DNA of 64,000 bases from Scandinavium lactucae (GCF_033843265.1 NZ_JAWXRD010000003.1:143568-207567); one strand, 5' to 3'; counted from the first letter of the stretch, positions 7,763 through 17,724 are shown. The notes: generated from the sequence alone by a model not told the origin. Made by a program: numbers and translations.

Positions 7763-10090
7763 TTATTTTTTCTTCATTGCCGCAGCAAGCGCGTCCATCA
7801 TTGCGCTGTTACCGGCAGGCTGCGCGTCACGACCGCGAGGTTTCGCCGCTTTGGCCGCCGGGCGGGCGTTCTGTTCACGACCGCCACCGCTGCCACGACG
7901 TGTGTTGCTGTCGCCAGGCTGCTCGTCCAGACGCATGGTCAGGGCGATACGCTTGCGCTGCAGATCGACTTCCATCACTTTGACCTTCACGATGTCGCCC
8001 GCTTTCACAACGGTGTGTGGATCTTCGACGAACTTGTCGGCCAGGGAAGAGATGTGAACCAGGCCATCCTGATGCACGCCGATATCCACAAACGCACCGA
8101 AGTTGGTCACGTTGGTGACTGCGCCTTCCAGCACCATGCCCGGCAGCAGATCGTTCATGGTTTCCACCCCGTCAGCAAACTGCGCGGTTTTGAACTCCGG
8201 ACGCGGGTCACGGCCTGGTTTTTCCAGCTCTTTAATGATGTCGGTCACCGTCGGCAAACCAAAACGCTCGTCGGTAAAATCGACGGCTTTGACGTCGCGC
8301 AGCGCGCTACTGTTGCCCATCAGGTCACTCAGCGCCTGCTCGGTCGCCGCCAGAATGCGCTCGACTACCGGATAGGCTTCCGGGTGAACGGTGGAGGCAT
8401 CGAGCGGATTATCGCCGTGGTTAATACGCAGGAAGCCCGCGCACTGTTCAAAGGCTTTTGGCCCCAGGCGGCTGACTTTCAGCAGCTGCTGACGGTTCTG
8501 GAACTGACCGTTCTCATCACGCCAGCTGACAATGTTCTGCGCCATCATTCGTGTCAGGCCCGCTACGCGGGTCAGCAGCGGCACGGAGGCAGTATTCAGG
8601 TCAACGCCAACGGCGTTCACACAGTCTTCGACCACCGCGTCCAGCTTACGTGCCAGCTGGCTCTGGCTGACGTCGTGCTGATACTGGCCGACCCCGATTG
8701 ATTTCGGGTCGATTTTCACCAGCTCTGCCAGCGGATCCTGCAAGCGACGGGCGATAGACACCGCCCCACGGATAGAGACGTCGAGGTCCGGGAACTCCAG
8801 CGCTGCCAGTTCCGACGCGGAGTACACCGACGCCCCGGCTTCGCTGACAATCACTTTTTGCGCGGTCACTTTCGGGAACTGCTTCTGCACGTCGAGGAAG
8901 AAACGCTCGGTTTCACGCGACGCGGTGCCGTTGCCGATAGCCACCAGCTCCACGTTGTGTTTCTCGCACAGCGCGGCCACCGCGACAGCCGCTTTCGCCG
9001 CCTGACCGGTGTGTGGATAGATGGTGTCGGTAGCAACCAGCTTGCCGGTGCCGTCAACTACCGCCACTTTAACGCCGGTACGCAGGCCAGGATCGAGGCC
9101 CATTGTGGCGCGCAGGCCCGCTGGCGCGGCCATCAGCAGGTCGTGCAGGTTACGGGCAAAGACGTTAATCGCTTCGTCTTCTGCGCGTTCACGTACGGTG
9201 CCCATCAGTTCGGTTTCGAGGTGCATCAGCACCTTGATACGCCAGGTCCAGCTCACCACGCCTTTACGCCAGCTGTCTGCCGGGGCGTTGTTCAGACGTA
9301 GGCCGAGGTGATTAATGATAATGTGCTCGCCCTGGCTCTCTTTCGGCGGCTCGTCGAACTGCGGGTCGGCATTCAGCGACAGTTGCAGAATGCCTTCGTT
9401 ACGGCCACGGAACATCGCCAGCGCGCGGTGAGACGGCACGGTCGCAATCGGTTCGTGATGGTCGAAGTAATCACGGAATTTCGCGCCTTCTTCCTCTTTG
9501 CCGCTGACCACAACGGCCACCAGATGGGCGTTCTTCCACAGATACTCACGCACTTTCGCCAGCAGCTGTGCGTCTTCGGCAAAGCGCTCCATCAGGATGT
9601 AGCGCGCCCCGTCGAGGGCGGCTTTGGTGTCGGCCACGCCGTTGTCGGCATTGATGTATTTGGCGGCTTCGTCTTCTGGCGTATGCGACGGCTCGTTCCA
9701 CAGCAAATCGGCCAGCGGCTCAAGGCCTGCTTCAATCGCGATTTGTCCTCGGGTACGGCGCTTCGGTTTATACGGCAGGTAGAGATCTTCGAGCTCGGTT
9801 TTGCTCAGGGTGCCCTTGATGGCTTTGGCCAGCTCATCGCTCAGCTTGCCCTGTTCGTCGATGGACTTGAGGATCGACTGACGACGCTCTTCCAGTTCAC
9901 GCAGATAGCCAAGACGCGTTTCCAGGTTACGCAACTGGGTGTCGTCCAGACCGCCGGTGACTTCCTTACGATAACGTGCAATAAACGGCACGGTGTTCCC
10001 TTCATCAAGCAGGCGAACGGCAGCGGCTACCTGTTCGTTTCTGGCCTGAAGTTCACCCGCAATAATGCGGCAGAGCGAATCATTCATCAT
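7763..10090 (-). CDS. tex: Tex/YhgF family S1 RNA-binding transcription accessory protein
   Basis: Tex (YhgF) is a cytoplasmic nucleic-acid-binding factor related to eukaryotic Spt6, thought to act in transcription or RNA quality control. The 775-residue protein has an N-terminal helical domain, a YqgF/RuvC-like nuclease fold around 325-450 (TMGLDPGLRTGVKVAVVD), a helix-hairpin-helix region with VGVDLNTASVPLLTRVAGL, and an S1 domain around 650-725 (GAVTNVTNFGAFVDIGVHQD). The basic, Gly-rich low-complexity tail is typical. It lies downstream of greB on the same strand and is probably read from the greB promoter, as in E. coli. Confidence 0.97.
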   Translation of the reverse strand: MMNDSLCRIIAGELQARNEQVAAAVRLLDEGNTVPFIARYRKEVTGGLDDTQLRNLETRLGYLRELEERRQSILKSIDEQGKLSDELAKAIKGTLSKTELEDLYLPYKPKRRTRGQIAIEAGLEPLADLLWNEPSHTPEDEAAKYINADNGVADTKAALDGARYILMERFAEDAQLLAKVREYLWKNAHLVAVVVSGKEEEGAKFRDYFDHHEPIATVPSHRALAMFRGRNEGILQLSLNADPQFDEPPKESQGEHIIINHLGLRLNNAPADSWRKGVVSWTWRIKVLMHLETELMGTVRERAEDEAINVFARNLHDLLMAAPAGLRATMGLDPGLRTGVKVAVVDGTGKLVATDTIYPHTGQAAKAAVAVAALCEKHNVELVAIGNGTASRETERFFLDVQKQFPKVTAQKVIVSEAGASVYSASELAALEFPDLDVSIRGAVSIARRLQDPLAELVKIDPKSIGVGQYQHDVSQSQLARKLDAVVEDCVNAVGVDLNTASVPLLTRVAGLTRMMAQNIVSWRDENGQFQNRQQLLKVSRLGPKAFEQCAGFLRINHGDNPLDASTVHPEAYPVVERILAATEQALSDLMGNSSALRDVKAVDFTDERFGLPTVTDIIKELEKPGRDPRPEFKTAQFADGVETMNDLLPGMVLEGAVTNVTNFGAFVDIGVHQDGLVHISSLADKFVEDPHTVVKAGDIVKVKVMEVDLQRKRIALTMRLDEQPGDSNTRRGSGGGREQNARPAAKAAKPRGRDAQPAGNSAMMDALAAAMKKK

Positions 10091-10193
10091 GGCTTTATTT
10101 CATCTTTAGGGTCGAAAATCAGGGGATAGTTATACGGATCGAACGGCAAAATTGCCAGCCGTTCGGGTCCGTAATCAGAGAGTTCCAGGCGGG

Positions 10194-10667
10194 TCACTTC
10201 ACATATTCGATCTCATTGACGTACCAGCTGGCTTCACCGCCCGGCGTCTGAACGACGGCCAGGTCGCCGACCTCTTTTTTCAGCAGCGCGCGGGCCATGG
10301 GTGAATCAATCGAGATGTAATCTTTGCGGCCAAAAATCTCGTCATAGCCGACGATGCGAAAGCGTTTGGTGTCGCCGTCGTCATTTTCGATTTCCACCCA
10401 CGCGCCAAAGAAGACTTTGCCTTCCTGCTGCGGTGAGTAATCGACAATTTTCAAATTTTCCAGGCACTTGGTCAGATAGCGAACCCGACGGTCGATTTCA
10501 CGCAGCCGCTTTTTATTGTACTGATAATCAGCGTTTTCACTGCGATCGCCCAGGCTTGCCGCCCAGGTCACTTTTTTGGTGACCTCTGGGCGTTCTTCAC
10601 GCCAGAGGTAATCCAGCTCTTTCTTTAATTTCTCGTACCCTTCACGGGTGATTAGCGGCGTTTTCAT
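10194..10667 (-). CDS. greB: Transcription elongation factor GreB
   Basis: GreB enters the RNA polymerase secondary channel and stimulates cleavage of backtracked transcripts, rescuing arrested complexes. The 157 residues comprise an N-terminal antiparallel coiled coil (about 1-75), whose tip carries the acidic pair in LGDRSENADYQYNK that coordinates the catalytic Mg2+, and a C-terminal FKBP-like domain with the family signature GRKDYISIDSPMARALL. It is divergent from ompR, 228 bases apart, exactly as in E. coli. Confidence 0.97.
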   Translation of the reverse strand: MKTPLITREGYEKLKKELDYLWREERPEVTKKVTWAASLGDRSENADYQYNKKRLREIDRRVRYLTKCLENLKIVDYSPQQEGKVFFGAWVEIENDDGDTKRFRIVGYDEIFGRKDYISIDSPMARALLKKEVGDLAVVQTPGGEASWYVNEIEYVK

Positions 10668-10895
10668 TGTAATGCTACCTTGTGACTACCTTGTGCTTGC
10701 GCACATTTTGCCTCAAAGAATTCGACAGATGGTTAAAAAATAGTTTTCTGTGATGAAATGTACAGATAAGCTGCTGTTAAATATGCTTTGTAACAATTTC
10801 GGTTAGAATTTATACCAGATTTAGCTGGAGCGTAGCGTACGCTTTTTTGAGAATACGCACTCATAATTGTTACGAACCTTCTGGGAGTACACACA

Positions 10896-11615
10896 ATGCA
10901 AGAGAATTATAAGATTCTTGTTGTAGATGACGATATGCGCCTTCGCGCGCTGCTTGAACGTTATCTGACTGAACAAGGCTTCCAGGTTCGAAGCGTCGCC
11001 AACGCCGAACAGATGGACCGCCTGCTGACCCGTGAATCTTTCCACCTGATGGTGCTGGATTTAATGCTGCCTGGCGAAGATGGACTCTCTATCTGCCGCC
11101 GTCTGCGCAGCCAGAGTAACCCGATGCCGATTATTATGGTGACGGCGAAAGGGGAAGAAGTTGACCGTATCGTGGGCCTGGAAATTGGCGCCGATGATTA
11201 CATTCCAAAGCCGTTTAACCCGCGTGAACTGCTGGCCCGTATCCGCGCCGTGCTGCGTCGTCAGGCTAACGAACTGCCGGGCGCGCCGTCACAGGAAGAA
11301 GCGGTCATTGCCTTCGGTAAGTTTAAGCTGAACCTCGGCACCCGTGAGATGTTCCGTGAAGATGAGCCTATGCCATTGACCAGCGGTGAGTTTGCGGTGC
11401 TGAAAGCGCTGGTAAGCCATCCGCGTGAGCCGCTGTCTCGCGACAAGCTGATGAACCTGGCGCGTGGCCGGGAATACTCGGCGATGGAGCGTTCAATCGA
11501 CGTACAGATTTCTCGCCTGCGTCGCATGGTTGAAGAAGACCCAGCGCATCCGCGCTACATTCAGACCGTGTGGGGTCTGGGCTACGTCTTCGTGCCGGAC
11601 GGTTCTAAGGCATGA
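10896..11615 (+). CDS. ompR: Osmolarity response regulator OmpR
   Basis: OmpR is the DNA-binding response regulator of the EnvZ/OmpR system, controlling porin genes by osmolarity and acid. The 239 residues have a receiver domain with acidic pocket D11/D12, phosphoacceptor D55 (VLDLMLPGEDG) and K105 in YIPKPF, then a winged-helix DNA-binding domain (about 135-235). The stop codon overlaps the envZ ATG by four bases, so the pair is translationally coupled. Sequence and spacing are nearly identical to E. coli. Confidence 0.99.
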   Translation: MQENYKILVVDDDMRLRALLERYLTEQGFQVRSVANAEQMDRLLTRESFHLMVLDLMLPGEDGLSICRRLRSQSNPMPIIMVTAKGEEVDRIVGLEIGADDYIPKPFNPRELLARIRAVLRRQANELPGAPSQEEAVIAFGKFKLNLGTREMFREDEPMPLTSGEFAVLKALVSHPREPLSRDKLMNLARGREYSAMERSIDVQISRLRRMVEEDPAHPRYIQTVWGLGYVFVPDGSKA

Positions 11616-12961
11616 GGCGAATGCGCTTCTCACCACGAAGTTCATTTGCCCGCACGCTGCTTTTAATCGTCACCTTGCTGTTCGTCAGCCTGGTGACGAC
11701 CTATCTGGTGGTCCTGAACTTCGCGATATTGCCGAGCCTGCAGCAGTTCAACAAGGTGCTGGCGTACGAAGTCCGTATGCTGATGACCGACAAACTGCAG
11801 CTCGAAGACGGCACCCAACTGGTGGTGCCGCCAGCATTTCGGCGTGAGATTTACCGCGAGCTTGGCATTTCGCTCTATTCCGATGAAGCGGCGGAAGATG
11901 CCGGGCTGCGCTGGGCGCAGCATTACGAATTCTTAAGCCAGCAGATGGCGCAGCAATTGGGTGGTCCAACGGAAGTGCGCGTTGAGGTCAACAAAAGCTC
12001 GCCAGTGGTGTGGCTGAAAACCTGGCTGTCGCCCAACATTTGGGTGCGCGTGCCGCTGACTGAAATCCATCAGGGCGACTTTTCGCCGCTGTTCCGCTAC
12101 ACCCTGGCGATTATGCTGCTGGCCATTGGGGGGGCGTGGCTGTTTATCCGTATTCAGAACCGACCCCTTGTCGATCTCGAACATGCGGCTTTGCAGGTAG
12201 GGAAAGGGATTATTCCGCCGCCGCTGCGTGAATACGGCGCGTCGGAAGTACGTTCGGTGACCCGTGCCTTTAACCATATGGCAGCAGGCGTGAAGCAGCT
12301 GGCGGACGACCGCACGCTGTTGATGGCAGGCGTTAGCCATGATTTGCGTACGCCGCTAACCCGTATTCGTCTGGCGACGGAGATGATGGGCGAACAGGAC
12401 GGTTATCTCGCCGAATCCATCAACAAGGATATCGAAGAGTGTAACGCCATCATTGAGCAGTTTATCGATTACCTGCGCACCGGCCAGGAAATGCCGATGG
12501 AGCTGGGCGATTTAAACTCGGTGCTGGGTGAAGTGGTGGCGGCGGAAAGCGGCTACGAGCGTGAAATTGAAACCGAGATGCAGCCCGGAGAAATCCCGGT
12601 GCGGATGCATCCGCTGTCAATTAAACGTGCGCTGGCAAACATGGTGGTCAACGCCGCGCGTTACGGCAATGGTTGGATCAAAGTCAGCAGCGGGAGTGAA
12701 CCTAACCGCGTCTGGTTCCAGGTCGAAGATGATGGTCCGGGCATCCAGCTGGAGCAGCGGAAGCATCTGTTCCAGCCATTTGTTCGCGGGGATAGCGCTC
12801 GCAGTACCAGCGGAACGGGTCTCGGTCTGGCCATTGTGCAGCGTATTATCGACAACCATAACGGTCTGCTGGAAATTGACACCAGCCAGCGGGGCGGGTT
12901 GTTGATTCGCGCCTGGTTGCCGGTGCCGGTGATGCGGTCGTCTGGCAGCAAAGAGAGTTAA
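11612..12961 (+). CDS. envZ: Osmosensor histidine kinase EnvZ
   Basis: EnvZ is an inner-membrane sensor kinase and phosphatase for OmpR. The 449 residues include a first membrane helix (about 15-40), a periplasmic domain (about 45-160), a second helix (about 162-180), a HAMP linker, and a DHp domain with the phosphorylated His243 in VSHDLRTPLTR. The ATP-binding domain has N347 (N box), DDGPGI (G1 box) and GTGLGLAIV (G2 box). All key residues sit at the E. coli numbering. A strong bidirectional terminator follows, separating it from convergent pckA. Confidence 0.99.
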   Translation: MRRMRFSPRSSFARTLLLIVTLLFVSLVTTYLVVLNFAILPSLQQFNKVLAYEVRMLMTDKLQLEDGTQLVVPPAFRREIYRELGISLYSDEAAEDAGLRWAQHYEFLSQQMAQQLGGPTEVRVEVNKSSPVVWLKTWLSPNIWVRVPLTEIHQGDFSPLFRYTLAIMLLAIGGAWLFIRIQNRPLVDLEHAALQVGKGIIPPPLREYGASEVRSVTRAFNHMAAGVKQLADDRTLLMAGVSHDLRTPLTRIRLATEMMGEQDGYLAESINKDIEECNAIIEQFIDYLRTGQEMPMELGDLNSVLGEVVAAESGYEREIETEMQPGEIPVRMHPLSIKRALANMVVNAARYGNGWIKVSSGSEPNRVWFQVEDDGPGIQLEQRKHLFQPFVRGDSARSTSGTGLGLAIVQRIIDNHNGLLEIDTSQRGGLLIRAWLPVPVMRSSGSKES

Positions 12962-12971
12962 AAAAAACGTT

Positions 12972-13011
12972 AAAAAAAGCCCGGCAGCGCGAAACGCGTG
13001 CCGGGTTTTTT
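12972..13011. terminator. Bidirectional terminator between envZ and pckA
   Basis: CCCGGCA-G-CGCG pairs with CGCG-TGCCGGG around AAA, with TTTTTT on the plus-strand 3' side and seven A residues on the other side. It therefore serves both convergent genes. Confidence 0.93.
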
Positions 13012-13026
13012 ATTGCTAGCCGCGGC

Positions 13027-14646
13027 TTACCGCTTCGGGCCCGCCTCTACCAGTGCGGCGCCTGCTGGCGTATCGGTGTACTTCTCAAAGTTTTCGACGA
13101 ACAGCTTCGCCAGCGCGTTGGCTTTTTCCTGCCACTGTTCCGGTGACGCGTAGGTGTTACGCGGGTCCAGAATATGGGTGTCCACGCCCGGCAGTTCGGT
13201 CGGGATTTGCAGGTCAAACATCGGCAGGGTAAAGGTTTCGGCGTTATCCAGCGTACCGTCGAGAATGGCGTCGATAATCGCACGCGTATCTTTAATCGAG
13301 ATACGTTTGCCGGTGCCGTTCCAGCCAGTGTTCACCAGGTAGGCCTGTGCCCCGGATGCCTGCATACGTTTCACCAGCACTTCAGCGTACTGCGTCGGGT
13401 GCAGCGACAGGAACGCAGCGCCAAAGCAGGCGGAGAAGGTCGGCGTTGGCTCGGTGACCCCGCGTTCGGTACCGGCCAGTTTGGCGGTAAAGCCAGACAG
13501 GAAGTGGTACTGCGTCTGGTTGGCCGTCAGGCGTGAAACCGGGGGCAGCACGCCAAAAGCGTCGGCGGTGAGGAAAATGACCTTGGTCGCATGGCCCGCT
13601 TTCGACACCGGCTTCACAATGTTGTCGATGTGGTAAATCGGGTACGAGACGCGGGTGTTTTCGGTTTTCGAGGCATCGTCGAAATCGATGGTGCCGTCGG
13701 CGAGGACGCTGACGTTTTCCAGCAGCGCATCACGGCGGATGGCGTGATAGATATCCGGCTCAGCTTCTTCGGACAGACGGATGGTTTTCGCGTAGCAGCC
13801 GCCTTCGAAGTTGAACACGCCGTCATCATCCCAACCGTGTTCGTCATCGCCAATCAGGCGGCGTTTCGGGTCGGTGGAGAGGGTGGTTTTGCCTGTACCG
13901 GACAGGCCAAAGAACACCGCGACATCGCCTTTTTCGCCGACGTTTGCTGAGCAGTGCATCGAAGCGATGCCTTTCAGCGGCAGCAGGTAGTTCATGATCG
14001 AGAACATACCCTTCTTCATTTCACCGCCGTACCAGGTGCCGCCAATCAGCTGGACGCGTTCGGTCAGGTTGAAGGCCACGAAGTTTTCGGAATTCAGGCC
14101 CTGCTGCTGCCAGTTTGGGTTAGTGCATTTCGCGCCATTCATCACCGTGAAATCTGGCTTAAAGGTTGCCAGTTCGTCGTCGGTTGGGCGAATGAACATG
14201 TTTTTGACGAAGTGTGCCTGCCAGGCCACTTCCGTAATAAAGCGCACGCACAGACGGGTGTCGGCGTTTGCGCCGCAGTAAGCATCGACGATAAACAGGC
14301 GCTTACCTGAGAGTTGTTGGGTGACGAGTCCTTTGAGTTGCTGCCAGGTTTCCGGAGAGAGCGGTTTGTTGTCGTTCTTGCCTTTGCCTTTATCAGCCCA
14401 CCACACGGTATCGCGGGTGGTGTCATCGCGGACAATATACTTATCTTTCGGCGAACGGCCGGTAAAAATACCGGTGTCGACAGCGATAGCACCGAGATTC
14501 GTCAGAACGCCACGCTCGTACCCTTCCAGATTGGGGTTGAGCTCTTCCTTAAATAAGGTGTCGTAATCGGGGTTGTAGACGATTTCCTGGACGTCGTTGA
14601 TACCATAAGCCTTGAGATCCTGCGGGGTTATACCTTTAACACGCAT
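13027..14646 (-). CDS. pckA: Phosphoenolpyruvate carboxykinase (ATP)
   Basis: PckA converts oxaloacetate and ATP to phosphoenolpyruvate, CO2 and ADP, the committed step of gluconeogenesis. The 539 residues contain the PEPCK-specific loop YGGEMKKGMFSIMNY (207-221), the P-loop GLSGTGKTTL (247-256) with the following metal-binding IGDDEHGWDD, and R64 in FTGRSPKD for substrate binding. It is divergent from yhgE across 375 bases that contain a CRP-like site; CRP activation of pckA is known in E. coli. Confidence 0.98.
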   Translation of the reverse strand: MRVKGITPQDLKAYGINDVQEIVYNPDYDTLFKEELNPNLEGYERGVLTNLGAIAVDTGIFTGRSPKDKYIVRDDTTRDTVWWADKGKGKNDNKPLSPETWQQLKGLVTQQLSGKRLFIVDAYCGANADTRLCVRFITEVAWQAHFVKNMFIRPTDDELATFKPDFTVMNGAKCTNPNWQQQGLNSENFVAFNLTERVQLIGGTWYGGEMKKGMFSIMNYLLPLKGIASMHCSANVGEKGDVAVFFGLSGTGKTTLSTDPKRRLIGDDEHGWDDDGVFNFEGGCYAKTIRLSEEAEPDIYHAIRRDALLENVSVLADGTIDFDDASKTENTRVSYPIYHIDNIVKPVSKAGHATKVIFLTADAFGVLPPVSRLTANQTQYHFLSGFTAKLAGTERGVTEPTPTFSACFGAAFLSLHPTQYAEVLVKRMQASGAQAYLVNTGWNGTGKRISIKDTRAIIDAILDGTLDNAETFTLPMFDLQIPTELPGVDTHILDPRNTYASPEQWQEKANALAKLFVENFEKYTDTPAGAALVEAGPKR

Positions 14647-15021
14647 GTCACTGCTCCTTAGCCAAGATGTACTGCCAATGATTGTAGGGTTGTTTAGGGG
14701 TTTTAGACCGCGACCAGGCTCATAGATTTGCGTATCCGGACTCTCATCAAACTAACGGAAAACACGGTGACTCCTGTCACGAGGCGAGACAGATTATGGC
14801 AGGAAACGTTTTTGAGTGGGGGGAAATGTTCTTAAACGGTTAATAAATGGTTTAATGAACTGGTGGAATGTGAATGTAATCGCATTCCTGAAAGAAAGTT
14901 ACGGAAGAGTTACAGCGAGAATCGATTCATGTCTCGATCATTAATCTGAAACAAGACGAAAGGGTGTGCGTATTCATCGGCTCTGTACGAAAATGCAGCT
15001 TTAATTAACAGGGCAGTTGTG
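14647..15021. promoter_or_regulatory. Divergent pckA/yhgE intergenic region
   Basis: A 375-base A/T-rich stretch without a gene. It should hold the promoters for pckA (minus) and yhgE (plus). Besides the CRP-like site at 14869-14884, it has a small perfect inverted repeat, GTGAC-TCCT-GTCAC, at 14767-14780. I could not fix the promoter hexamers. Confidence 0.5.
14869..14884. promoter_or_regulatory. CRP-like binding site
   Basis: TGTGAATGTAATCGCA matches TGTGA-N6-TCACA at nine of ten positions. It is 223 bases upstream of the pckA start and 138 upstream of yhgE, so it could serve either. pckA is a known CRP target. Confidence 0.6.
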
Positions 15022-16782
15022 ATGAATAATGAAAGCGGATATTCCCCAGCGAGCCGGGCAGCAGTTTTGCTCGTTGGCTTGGTACTGGGCATCCTTTGCT
15101 ACCTGCTGGCACGGTATAGTCAGCTTACGGCAGAGAGCGATAATAATTTTTGGTCATTTGCGGTCATTGTGATGGCGGTACCTGCCACCGTGATGACCTC
15201 CACCGCGTTTACCTCTTCACGAAAACCGCTACTTCTCAGACTTGCCATCCTGGGGGGGCTTTGGGGATTGCTGGCGCTGTTTGGCATCGCTGCCGGTTAT
15301 CAGGATGCGCTTGCCAGCCTTGAGCGGTGGGATAGTCAGGGATGGTTGCTGACGTTTAGCGCACAGCTGATGCTGATAGGCCTGCTGATACTCCCCTGGT
15401 TGCAATGGCGTTTTGAACCGGCTGAAGGCCAGACGTTTTACACGGTGTTCTATCACCGTAATGGGGTTAACGCCTTAACGCTGCTGGCGGTGGTTATTGC
15501 CAACGGCCTCTTCTGGTTGATTTTGCTTTTGTGGGCAAAATTGTTCGAGATGGTCGATATCGCGCTGTTTAACAACATCTTCTTTGATTCCGGATGGTTC
15601 TTTGCAGGGGTAACAGGGGTGATATCTGCGCTGACGGTTATCCTGACGCAGCATCAGGCAAAGCGGATGGCAGCTATCCAAAATCTGTTGACGCTGCTTG
15701 CCAGCTGGCTACTACCTTTACTGTCTCTGCTCACGCTGTCGTTCATTGTGGTACTGCCGTTTGTGGGGCTGGAGAGGCTTTCTCACCAAATTTCTGCCGC
15801 AGGGTTACTGAACTGTCTGGCGTTAATGTCCCTCTTTTTGGTCGTCATCGTTTTCGGCCCGGAACGCAATGTTCAGCGCTATCCTTCATGGCTGCGCTAT
15901 CTTATCTACGCTTCTATTCTGGTGCTGCCGTTGTATGCCCTTCTGGCGTCATGGGCACTGTGGTTGCGTGTCCATCAGTACGGATGGACGCCCGAACGCC
16001 TTTATGCGGTGCTGATCACCTGCATTACGTTCATCTGGACAATGGGCTATTGCGTGAGCCTGCTGTTTAACCGACAGGATCCCCTTAGATTGCAGGACAA
16101 AGTGGTCCCTGGCGTCTTTCTACTGATGCTGATTTTTCTCATTTTACTCCGTACCCCACTGCTGGATGTGTGGAAGATTAGCGTTAATGACCAGATGTCT
16201 CGCTATCAGTCAGGAAAGATAACAGCGGAGCAGGTCAGCCTCTACCTGTTCAGCCAGGCGGGTAAGCGTGGTCAGCAGGCGCTGCAAACGCTCCAGCAGG
16301 ACGAGAAATTTATGGCCGCGCCTCAGCGCAGACAACAGTTGAGCATGTTATTGGCTCCACGCGGAAAGGTGGACAGCGCGGTGACTCAGGCACAGTTAAA
16401 AGACAACGTTGACGTGATGCCTGCGGATGTACACCCGGACGCGCAACTGTGGGTCGCCATCGGAAAAGAACAGTATCTCTCTATGGCCTGCCTGAGGAGT
16501 AAGGAGGACTGCCTGCTGGTCAGTCAGGATCTCAATCATGACGGGCAACCTGAGTGGGTGCTGTATCAATTTACTCAGGGAACGGCCATTATTTACAGGC
16601 ATAAGGCTCAGGAATGGGCAATGGTGGGGGAATCCCGGAAATTCCCGAAATCGTTAACCAAGAAAGAACTGCTCAACGCGTTGGGTCAGAACAAGGTGCT
16701 GCCGGTGAAAAAGGAGTGGGACGATCTCTCCATTTTTGGCGAGCGGATGAAGATTGATTATTACGATACCGGTGATCGATAG
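15022..16782 (+). CDS. yhgE: DUF4153 inner-membrane protein YhgE
   Basis: Function unknown. The 586-residue protein has about ten hydrophobic helices in its first two thirds (to about residue 385), then a soluble C-terminal domain (about 400-586) containing DLNHDGQPEWVLYQF, a short Asp-rich motif that may bind a cation. A frame-adjacent GTG at 15019 could also start it, but the ATG at 15022 fits the GGGCAG ribosome site better. Its place between pckA and hslO matches E. coli yhgE, on which the name rests. Codon use is a little less biased than its neighbours. Confidence 0.8.
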   Translation: MNNESGYSPASRAAVLLVGLVLGILCYLLARYSQLTAESDNNFWSFAVIVMAVPATVMTSTAFTSSRKPLLLRLAILGGLWGLLALFGIAAGYQDALASLERWDSQGWLLTFSAQLMLIGLLILPWLQWRFEPAEGQTFYTVFYHRNGVNALTLLAVVIANGLFWLILLLWAKLFEMVDIALFNNIFFDSGWFFAGVTGVISALTVILTQHQAKRMAAIQNLLTLLASWLLPLLSLLTLSFIVVLPFVGLERLSHQISAAGLLNCLALMSLFLVVIVFGPERNVQRYPSWLRYLIYASILVLPLYALLASWALWLRVHQYGWTPERLYAVLITCITFIWTMGYCVSLLFNRQDPLRLQDKVVPGVFLLMLIFLILLRTPLLDVWKISVNDQMSRYQSGKITAEQVSLYLFSQAGKRGQQALQTLQQDEKFMAAPQRRQQLSMLLAPRGKVDSAVTQAQLKDNVDVMPADVHPDAQLWVAIGKEQYLSMACLRSKEDCLLVSQDLNHDGQPEWVLYQFTQGTAIIYRHKAQEWAMVGESRKFPKSLTKKELLNALGQNKVLPVKKEWDDLSIFGERMKIDYYDTGDR

Positions 16783-16787
16783 TGTTC

Positions 16788-16817
16788 AAAAGCTCCCTCA
16801 CCGGGAGCTTTTGCTTT
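16788..16817. terminator. Bidirectional terminator between yhgE and hslO
   Basis: AAAAGCTCCC and GGGAGCTTTT form a ten-pair stem around TCACC. It lies between two convergent genes and has T-runs on both strands. Confidence 0.9.
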
Positions 16818-16822
16818 TCCGA

Positions 16823-17701
16823 TCAATGTACCTGCGGATCCGCCGGGGAAGCGTTGTTACGGATCTCGGCGATATCCATCGCGTTGAACACGTAATGGCT
16901 GCCGCAGTAGTCGCAGTTCATGTCGATTTCGCCGTCGTCGGCCAGAATGCTGTCCACTTCTTCATCCGGCAGCGTTCGCAGCGCATCGGCGCAGCGTTCA
17001 CGGGAGCAGGTGCACTTGAATTCGACCGCCTGAGGATCGTAAACCGTCACTTCTTCTTCGTGATACAGACGCCACAGCACGTCGTTGGCTGGCAGGCCAA
17101 ACAGCTCTTCGGCTTTGATGGTGTCGGTCAGGGTTGCCAGGTGCTCGAAATCCGCCGCCTGAGCATTCTGCGCGGGCATCACCTGCAGCAGAATTCCGCC
17201 CGCCGCCATTTTGCCTTCGTGCTCACCGGTACGAATGATCAGACGCGTCGGCAGCTGCTCTGAACGCAGGAAGTAATCTTCCAGGCATGCCGCCAGCGTA
17301 TCGCCTTCCAGACCGACCACGCCCTGATAGCGTTCGCCTTCTTCCGGCGCAATGGTGATAACCAGGTAGCCGTTACCGACCAGCGTTTTCAGATCCGCAT
17401 TTTCCGGGATATCGCCCTGAACACGCGCCACACCGCGCAGCTGTTGATTGTTGTTGCCGTTGATCACCGCCAGCGACATTGGGCCATCGCCCTGCAGCTG
17501 CACGGTAATGTCACCGGCAAACTTCAGGGTTGCGGTCAGCAGGCTGGTGGCCACCAGCAATTCGGCCAGCACGTTTTTAACTGGCTGCGGATAGCTGTGG
17601 TTGGCGAGCACCTGCTCCAGCGTTTCGGAGACGGTGACCAGTTCGCCGCGTACGGCCACGTTTTCAAACAGATAGCGGTGCAATTGATCGTGTTGAATCA
17701 T
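16823..17701 (-). CDS. hslO: Redox-regulated holdase chaperone Hsp33
   Basis: Hsp33 is an ATP-independent cytoplasmic chaperone that is switched on by oxidation and heat. The N-terminal domain holds unfolding proteins. The C-terminal redox switch has the four zinc ligands in CTCSRERC and CDYC (CxC and CxxC, near residues 232-268). The start has two adjacent ATG codons, and I use the second, which gives 292 residues. It is followed upstream by hslR on the same strand, forming the hslRO heat-shock pair with yrfG. Confidence 0.97.
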   Translation of the reverse strand: MIQHDQLHRYLFENVAVRGELVTVSETLEQVLANHSYPQPVKNVLAELLVATSLLTATLKFAGDITVQLQGDGPMSLAVINGNNNQQLRGVARVQGDIPENADLKTLVGNGYLVITIAPEEGERYQGVVGLEGDTLAACLEDYFLRSEQLPTRLIIRTGEHEGKMAAGGILLQVMPAQNAQAADFEHLATLTDTIKAEELFGLPANDVLWRLYHEEEVTVYDPQAVEFKCTCSRERCADALRTLPDEEVDSILADDGEIDMNCDYCGSHYVFNAMDIAEIRNNASPADPQVH

Positions 17702-17724
17702 CATTTTCTCTCTTAAGGGAACGG

